A stretch of DNA of 11,915 bases from Sporisorium sorghi (taxonomy: Eukaryota > Basidiomycota > Ustilaginomycetes > Ustilaginales > Ustilaginaceae): assembly GCA_023212695.1 (NCBI GenBank), contig JALCCG010000443.1, forward strand, positions 1 through 11,915. The letters run 5' to 3'. Below, piece after piece: positions 7,839-11,915 of the stretch; position 1 is the stretch's first letter; each line of letters starts with the position of its first letter. The notes beneath the pieces were generated by a model. The model saw only the letters and a program-made list of their open reading frames with translations, was not told where the DNA came from and did no database searches. The position numbers and the translations under genes are program-made.

Positions 7839-9260
7839 CTAAGAAGGAGTCGAGGCGGCTTGAGACATTTCGGCTTTGGTCAAGAACCTTCCTCCAGGGC
7901 CTCGTGGTCTTCTTACGGCATGCCTGTGTCGACTCTCGTGAAGATAAGGCTTCTTGCCTTCTTCGTCGAGACCTTGGCCGTGGTTGCGTGCCTGGTCGCG
8001 GGTGTGCATGTAGGCGAGGAAGTCCTTCTTCCTCTGCTCTTCGATTCTGGCGCGCGTGGCTCTCCTCTTGAGAATGCGCTGGTACTGTTTGGCGTTGACG
8101 TAGAGCGGTTCGTCTTCGGCTGGAGCGGGATCATCCTGGACAGGCTGCGCAACTTCGGGTTTGGTATCGAGCGCATCCTGATCATGGACCGATACGCTGA
8201 GACCGAGATTGGAGGGACCAGCGTGGAGAGCGGCGGCGGAAGAGGCGTGGTATCCAAATTCGTCGGAATCGACAACAGATTGAGCACGAGAATTGGAGAG
8301 GGAAGCGGGCAAGGCTGATGCAGTGGCCGAGCCGTGGTAGGGGCTGGCGGCGTGGGTGGACTCGGTGGAAATGCCAGGACCGAAGGAGGACCAGAGACGA
8401 GAGTGGTCTGCGCCGGGAACGTGCGAGGCGGAAAAGTCTTCTGCGTCACCGGCATTGATCCAAGCGGTGATGTCGGTGTCTTCTGCATCAGCGTGATAAG
8501 ATGCGATGCTGTGATGGAAGTCACTTGCGGGGCTGTTGGCGTTGGAGAGCGCACTGGGGATGCGAGGACGTGTTCGACTACGGCTGGAGGAAGAGAGACG
8601 GGAACGAGGCTCGTCTTCAGCTCGAGTGCGCTTGCGAGCACGAGGACGCACGTTTCCACCGGAGCCCGAGTCGTCATCGAAGCCTAGAGCGCTGGCCGTG
8701 GCAGGGTGGAGCAAATCCAAGGCAGAGTAGGGCGAGCCAATGTGGCCGCCTTCGGGGCGCATGGTGGCCGGGTTGATGTCCCAAGGATACTTGTGGTTGG
8801 CAAAGCTAGAGTGGCTGTCAGCCCCGCTGCTGTGGGTTGTGGCGTTGGAAGTGACGCCATGGTACGAGTCAGCGGGGGAGTTGGCCCAGCTGAGACGGCC
8901 ACTGTTGGAGAGAGCGGCGACGGAAGCGCTTGAAGAGGAATGATGGTCTGCGCCTGGCGAGAGATGCTGATGCGGCGTATTTGCCGAGCTTGCGTACGAG
9001 TCGAGGTGGTGATGCTGATGGTGACTGGCTGATGGTGTATGGTTGGACTGTGATGACGTTGGATGCTGGATGTAGAAGGCACCAAAGGACGACAAGGGGT
9101 TGTGGGCGATGTTGCTGGAACCTGGTGTACCTGGGCCGAGATGGCTAGCGGATGGGGAACCAGTGTAAGGGATGCTGAAGCCACCTGGAGAAGTAGGATG
9201 AGGCGAGCTGGCGGCCGAAGAATGGTTGATTGGCTCGTAGAGATGCGAGTAGGACTGCAT
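7839..9260 (-). CDS. HAP2: HAP2/NF-YA CCAAT-binding transcription factor subunit
   Basis: NF-YA/HAP2 joins the histone-fold pair HAP3-HAP5 and gives the complex its CCAAT specificity. The gene has no intron and encodes 473 residues. Residues 1-380 are low-complexity Ser/His/Ala/Pro sequence with a His cluster (about 80-85) and an Arg/Lys-rich, nuclear-localisation-like patch (about 205-233). The conserved core is at the C-terminus. [17 protein letters not shown] then ATRARIEE (384-408) is the A1 helix that binds HAP3/HAP5. [18 protein letters not shown] then PGGRF (437-459) is the A2 DNA-reading part. Between them lie 28 residues where yeast HAP2 has about 8. Inside the core, Gln394 replaces the usual His and Val449 the usual Met. 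The ATG at 9260 is chosen because it has ACC before it and is the first in-frame ATG; reading further upstream needs a non-ATG start. In the smut Ustilago maydis a Hap2 acts on the prf1 pheromone-response gene, from literature memory. Confidence 0.95.
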   Translation of the reverse strand: MQSYSHLYEPINHSSAASSPHPTSPGGFSIPYTGSPSASHLGPGTPGSSNIAHNPLSSFGAFYIQHPTSSQSNHTPSASHHQHHHLDSYASSANTPHQHLSPGADHHSSSSASVAALSNSGRLSWANSPADSYHGVTSNATTHSSGADSHSSFANHKYPWDINPATMRPEGGHIGSPYSALDLLHPATASALGFDDDSGSGGNVRPRARKRTRAEDEPRSRLSSSSRSRTRPRIPSALSNANSPASDFHHSIASYHADAEDTDITAWINAGDAEDFSASHVPGADHSRLWSSFGPGISTESTHAASPYHGSATASALPASLSNSRAQSVVDSDEFGYHASSAAALHAGPSNLGLSVSVHDQDALDTKPEVAQPVQDDPAPAEDEPLYVNAKQYQRILKRRATRARIEEQRKKDFLAYMHTRDQARNHGQGLDEEGKKPYLHESRHRHAVRRPRGPGGRFLTKAEMSQAASTPS

Positions 9261-9479
9261 GGTGTACGAGGAAGACAAAGCGAGCCCGATGAGAGTGATT
9301 GTAACACTCTCTGCAGGCGCGCTAAGGTTGAGATGAACGCGGACTCCAGGCAAGTCACAGCGTTTGGATCTGAGAATGTTGTTGTTGTGGGGTTGGTGGC
9401 GATGATGAAGTTGAAGGTCGAGATGAAGATGAAGAAGATGATGATGGTGATGGTGACGTAGGACCCTTTTCGCAACAGG

Positions 9480-9481
<2 letters not shown>

Positions 9482-9511
<30 letters not shown>
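9482..9511. repeat. Homopolymer T30 in the HAP2 leader/promoter
   Basis: Thirty consecutive T on the + strand (A30 in the HAP2 sense) lie about 220 bp upstream of the HAP2 start codon. It is complementary to the A28 tract 76 bp further on. Confidence 0.9.
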
Positions 9512-9587
9512 CGCTCTCGTTCGTTCTGTCTGTCTGTGCCCGATTGATTTGGTCTGAGAGAGAAAAAAAATTTCCTGAAGAAAAGAC

Positions 9588-9615
<28 letters not shown>
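9588..9615. repeat. Homopolymer A28 in the HAP2 leader/promoter
   Basis: Twenty-eight consecutive A on the + strand. It is flanked on one side by T30 (9482-9511) and on the other by T17 (9639-9655), giving two possible A-T pairings in single-stranded DNA or RNA. Confidence 0.9.
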
Positions 9616-9618
<3 letters not shown>

Positions 9619-9638
9619 CACCTTCTGCGGGCGGTTGA

Positions 9639-9655
9639 TTTTTTTTTTTTTTTTT
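9639..9655. repeat. Homopolymer T17 in the HAP2 promoter
   Basis: Seventeen T on the + strand, 23 bp from the A28 tract. It is the third and outermost of the HAP2-proximal homopolymers. Confidence 0.9.
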
Positions 9656-9953
9656 GCTGAAAATCGGATCTGATTTCTTTGCATCTGCTGCTGCCAAGAA
9701 GGAAGACGCGCTGCTGTTCTCAGCTGGACGGACGCGAAAAAGAGCTGCAGCTTGTGAAGGAAAATCTGGAAAAAGACCAAAAAAGTTCGAATCGAGACCC
9801 TTCCGAGGCCTAACTTGAACGCTTCTCTCGTACGTGTGAAAGGGCCCTCAGTCTAGATCTAACATTTTCCATCTTGGCGCTAGCTGACGTCAACCACTTT
9901 GCTTCAGAGGCAAGGACGTTGCCGGCCACATGATACAGATGTTCTCGCTGACA

Positions 9954-9981
9954 GTGTCACACAGAGAGTGTCACACAGAGA
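9954..9981. repeat. 14-base tandem repeat with palindromic core GTGTCACAC
   Basis: Two perfect copies of GTGTCACACAGAGA are followed by a partial third (GTGA). The core GTGTCACAC is its own reverse complement around a central base. A further copy of the 11-mer CAGTGTCACAC lies beyond the ThuA gene at 11778-11788. Confidence 0.8.
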
Positions 9982-10114
9982 GTGAGATTCGAGCTGAGCG
10001 CATGTCGAGAGGCTAGTCTGATGTGAGCGTGTCTTGTTTAGGATTTGGATCTGCGTTTTGCTTCAAGATTGAGCCGATCCAAGTCGGAGCGCGATCTGTC
10101 ACCTGGTTTCGCCA

Positions 10115-10134
10115 AGAGAGAGAGAGAGAGAGAG
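10115..10134. repeat. (AG)10 dinucleotide repeat upstream of the ThuA gene
   Basis: Ten AG units lie in the region that should hold the ThuA gene promoter or leader. It is complementary to the (CT)9 tract at 10424-10441, so the two could pair if both are transcribed. Confidence 0.85.
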
Positions 10135-10423
10135 ACGGCGCTTGAGACTGAGATTCCTGCCAAGAACAGCCGTGCTTCGGAGCAGCTGCCGATGTGCCGG
10201 CTTTTTCTATGCATCTCATCCGACAGAGCGGGAGCGGAGCGATCTCGACAAGGTTTTTGTTGCCTCCGCTTTGACCCTTTTGGTTGCTCGAGTGGCGTCG
10301 GTGTGTGTCGGGTGACTGTGTGAAGAAGAAGAGCAGCTGTCGGTTGCCTGAGTCTTTTCCGTCGGTCTCGTCCCCTTCACGATCCTTCCTGCTTCCGTTC
10401 ATTTGCCTTCGCTGACTCAATCC

Positions 10424-10441
10424 CTCTCTCTCTCTCTCTCT
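10424..10441. repeat. (CT)9 pyrimidine tract just before the ThuA gene start
   Basis: Nine CT units end 11 bases before the ATG at 10453. Pyrimidine tracts next to transcription or translation starts are common in filamentous fungi, so this probably marks the core promoter or leader of the gene. Confidence 0.8.
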
Positions 10442-10452
10442 CCGAGCTCGCA

Positions 10453-11541
10453 ATGTGGACATCAACTCTTGTTGCGATAGCTTCGGCATTGCTTGCTGCT
10501 CAAGCGACAGCGCAGCCAAGCATCCTGCTCTACACAAAGACGGCAGGATACCGACACGAGTCGATTCCATTGGCCATTCGGACCATCACCTCTATCGGCA
10601 ATGGCTCGCTCACTCTGCCTTCCTCTGCCATCGACGCTTCCATCTCGACGCTTCGTTGGAACACGGTCAACACCGAAGACGAGACTCAGTTCCACAATCT
10701 CACTTACCTCTCCCAATTCGACGCCATCGGCTTCCTCAGCACCACCGATCAGGACCCTCCTCTCACTGGCACAGTCCTCGATGATCAAGGCATGCGCAAC
10801 TTTGCTCGCTACATCCAACAGGGAGGCAACTTTTTCGGAATCCACTCGGCATCCGCCACCTTGTTCGGAGCTCCCTTCTACGGTCGACTCGTCGGCGCCT
10901 ACTTTGACTACCATCCTCAGATCCAAAACGTCACCTTCAGGGCGCTCAACGCTTCGCATCCTTCCACATCAAAATGGCCAGCAGACGGTCTTCGCATCTA
11001 CGAAGAGGTCTACAACTTGCGCTCCGATCCCAGGGACCTGCCCTCGCCCGCCAACCTGCTCGTCACCAACGCTTCCACCTACGAGGATCCACACGTCAAC
11101 GCTCAAGGGTTCAGGAACGGCACCAATGGTCCACCGCCCCTTCCACTCGCTTGGTGTAGGCAGGGCAGACTGCTCGACACCAACTCGACCACAGATGCGA
11201 GCGTCAGCGGAGGCGGAGGAGCCAGCATCCAGGCGTCGGGTGGACCTGGCAGATCATGGTACACCAGCTTGGGTCATGACAGCTCGACATGGCAAGTCGA
11301 CACCTTCCGTGGTCACATTGCTGGTGGCATTGGTTGGGTGCTCGACTCGTCCACATCAACTTCTTCACAAAGCAACAACGGAACTGCGTCGAGCAGCAAC
11401 ACTACGTCGAGCAGCACCTCGACTCCAACAGCCAAGAGCGACGCCACAATGCAGCTTCCCCTCGTCAGCGTGCTCCCATTCATTGCACTTGTATTCTCTA
11501 TCACTCTGCTCTTGAGCTCCTCCGCCGTGACTGTACTATAG
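10453..11541 (+). CDS. Secreted, probably GPI-anchored ThuA-domain protein
   Basis: ThuA-like proteins have a class I glutamine-amidotransferase-like fold and are linked to trehalose and other sugar utilisation in bacteria; the fungal secreted forms have no settled reaction. The gene is intronless and encodes 362 residues. Residues 1-20 form a signal peptide ending in the cleavage motif ATA before Gln21. The domain spans about 23-297. It opens with ILLYTKTAGYRHESIP, then FDAIGFLSTT, YIQQGGNFFGIHSASAT (GIHSAS at 129-134 is the family signature) and LVGAYFDYHP. It closes with GRSWYTSLGH and HIAGGIGWVL. A Gly/Ser-rich loop (about 250-266) precedes the last strands. Residues 299-329 are Ser/Thr/Asn-rich and 335-355 hydrophobic with no charged tail, the layout of a GPI signal. 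Ser329 is one possible attachment residue. Nine N-X-S/T sites are visible. It is likely displayed at the cell wall or plasma membrane. Confidence 0.9.
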   Translation: MWTSTLVAIASALLAAQATAQPSILLYTKTAGYRHESIPLAIRTITSIGNGSLTLPSSAIDASISTLRWNTVNTEDETQFHNLTYLSQFDAIGFLSTTDQDPPLTGTVLDDQGMRNFARYIQQGGNFFGIHSASATLFGAPFYGRLVGAYFDYHPQIQNVTFRALNASHPSTSKWPADGLRIYEEVYNLRSDPRDLPSPANLLVTNASTYEDPHVNAQGFRNGTNGPPPLPLAWCRQGRLLDTNSTTDASVSGGGGASIQASGGPGRSWYTSLGHDSSTWQVDTFRGHIAGGIGWVLDSSTSTSSQSNNGTASSSNTTSSSTSTPTAKSDATMQLPLVSVLPFIALVFSITLLLSSSAVTVL

Positions 11542-11730
11542 CACCGAGCACCACGCACGCACAAAATCATCATCATGCCGGCAGACTTCTCGCTATGTAT
11601 GCCAATCAACGCTGTCCCCGCCTGTCAAACTAAGAGACGACGCCCAGTCCCACACTCTGGTGGGTCATCTCCTATTCTCCTGGTGGAGTCATGAGGAAAC
11701 GTGGAATGAAGCTCGTCGGTGGATGAGAAC

Positions 11731-11750
11731 TTTTTTTTTTTTTTTTTTTT
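11731..11750. repeat. Homopolymer T20
   Basis: Twenty T in the ThuA gene 3' flank, 190 bp past the stop codon. Confidence 0.9.
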
Positions 11751-11838
11751 GCTTGTTGTCCCTCCACTCTTCTTTCACAGTGTCACACGACGGCGAATTT
11801 TTGTGCTAAAAAATCTCGGCTTTCGGCAGTTGAGAAGC

Positions 11839-11841
<3 letters not shown>

Positions 11842-11915
<74 letters not shown>
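11842..11915. repeat. Homopolymer T74 running off the window edge
   Basis: Every base from 11842 to the last base is T, so the true tract is at least 74 long. It could be a real homopolymer, the poly(A) tail of a minus-strand retroelement lying beyond the edge, or a sequencing or assembly artefact at a contig end. Confidence 0.9.

Larger units (their letters stand above)
9261..10452. promoter_or_regulatory. Long divergent promoter region between HAP2 (-) and the ThuA gene (+)
   Basis: These 1192 bp lie between two outward-facing start codons. The HAP2-proximal third is simple sequence: GAT/GAA-rich at 9410-9457, then T30, A28 and T17 tracts. The middle (about 9780-10010) is of mixed composition with a 14-base tandem repeat. 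The ThuA-proximal part carries (AG)10 and, just before the start codon, (CT)9. Open frames here translate to homopolymers or Arg/Ser-rich peptides with no family resemblance. No CCAAT or clear TATA box was found, so HAP2 autoregulation through a nearby CCAAT box is not supported. Confidence 0.6.
11542..11915. other. 3' flank of the ThuA gene, ending in long T tracts
   Basis: These 374 bp downstream of the ThuA stop contain a T20 run (11731-11750), the CAGTGTCACAC motif (11778-11788) and the terminal T74 run. No open frame with any family resemblance is present. Confidence 0.6.

Noticed and set aside
7621..7842. 73-residue + strand open frame in the SOF1/HAP2 spacer
   Set aside because: Low-complexity Gly/Arg/Glu peptide, antisense to the HAP2 end, no sign of splicing or conservation that can be seen here.
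9261..9353. N-terminal extension of HAP2 to 9353
   Set aside because: It requires a TTG start. The first in-frame ATG at 9260 has a good context, and the extension shows no family resemblance.
8684..9697. 337-residue minus-strand open frame overlapping HAP2
   Set aside because: It is a shadow of HAP2 in another frame whose N-terminal part is homopolymer (runs of Lys and Phe from the A/T tracts). No conserved motif.
9355..9780. 141-residue minus-strand open frame upstream of HAP2
   Set aside because: Almost entirely a translation of poly(A), poly(T) and CAT/CTT repeats. Best read as HAP2 leader or promoter.
9781..9805. tRNA B-box-like GTTCGAATC
   Set aside because: The bases on either side cannot form the T stem, and no matching A box, anticodon arm or acceptor stem is present.
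10013..10570. 185-residue minus-strand open frame across the ThuA gene start
   Set aside because: No family resemblance, includes the AG and CT repeats, and overlaps the signal peptide of a convincing gene.
10493..11515. 340-residue + strand open frame inside the ThuA gene
   Set aside because: Out-of-frame shadow rich in Ser, Arg and Pro. The ThuA frame has a signal peptide and family motifs throughout.
1..11915. CRISPR array, insertion sequence or LTR element
   Set aside because: No regularly spaced repeats, no terminal repeats and no transposase, integrase or reverse-transcriptase motif in any frame. The genes are spliced and eukaryotic.

Overview
The window looks like ordinary nuclear DNA from a filamentous or yeast-like fungus. 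It holds six recognisable protein-coding genes plus the 3' end of a seventh. The genes are compact. Four are interrupted only by 66-100 nt introns with GTAAGT/GTGAGT-type donors and CAG/TAG acceptors. Leaders are pyrimidine-rich and gaps are short. Gene style and the flavour of the proteins fit a basidiomycete, most likely a smut or an anamorphic relative (Ustilaginales). That is a judgement from reading, not a search result.

Layout, left to right. 1-279: an open frame already running at base 1, probably the C-terminus of an unknown + strand gene. 280-1017: an AT-richer gap. 2764-1018 (-): a three-exon STN1-like telomere-capping protein with an OB-fold followed by a winged-helix-like C-terminus. 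3249-3980 (+): a five-exon CHZ1-type H2A.Z/H2B chaperone, divergent from STN1. 5014-4111 (-): a two-exon RPC17/RPC9 (CRCP) subunit of RNA polymerase III, convergent with CHZ1 with only 130 bp between stops. 5481-7327 (+): a five-exon SOF1/DCAF13 WD40 ribosome-biogenesis factor, divergent from RPC17. 9260-7839 (-): an intronless HAP2/NF-YA CCAAT-binding subunit, convergent with SOF1. 10453-11541 (+): an intronless secreted, probably GPI-anchored ThuA-domain protein, divergent from HAP2 across a 1.2 kb spacer full of homopolymer and dinucleotide tracts. The window ends in an uninterrupted run of 74 T.

The genes are housekeeping functions of the nucleus (telomere, chromatin, Pol III, 18S rRNA maturation, CCAAT transcription) and one cell-surface protein. 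They do not form a pathway or cluster. RPC17 and SOF1 share a 466 bp divergent promoter and both serve ribosome production. I found no mobile element, CRISPR array, tRNA or rRNA, and no sign of an undescribed multi-gene system. The most interesting signals are local: a roughly 20-residue insertion between the two halves of the otherwise rigid NF-YA core, a roughly 105-residue acidic tail on RPC17, two competing in-phase splice donors in STN1, an initiator codon alone in its coding exon in SOF1, and the poly(A)/poly(T) tracts around HAP2 and at the window edge.
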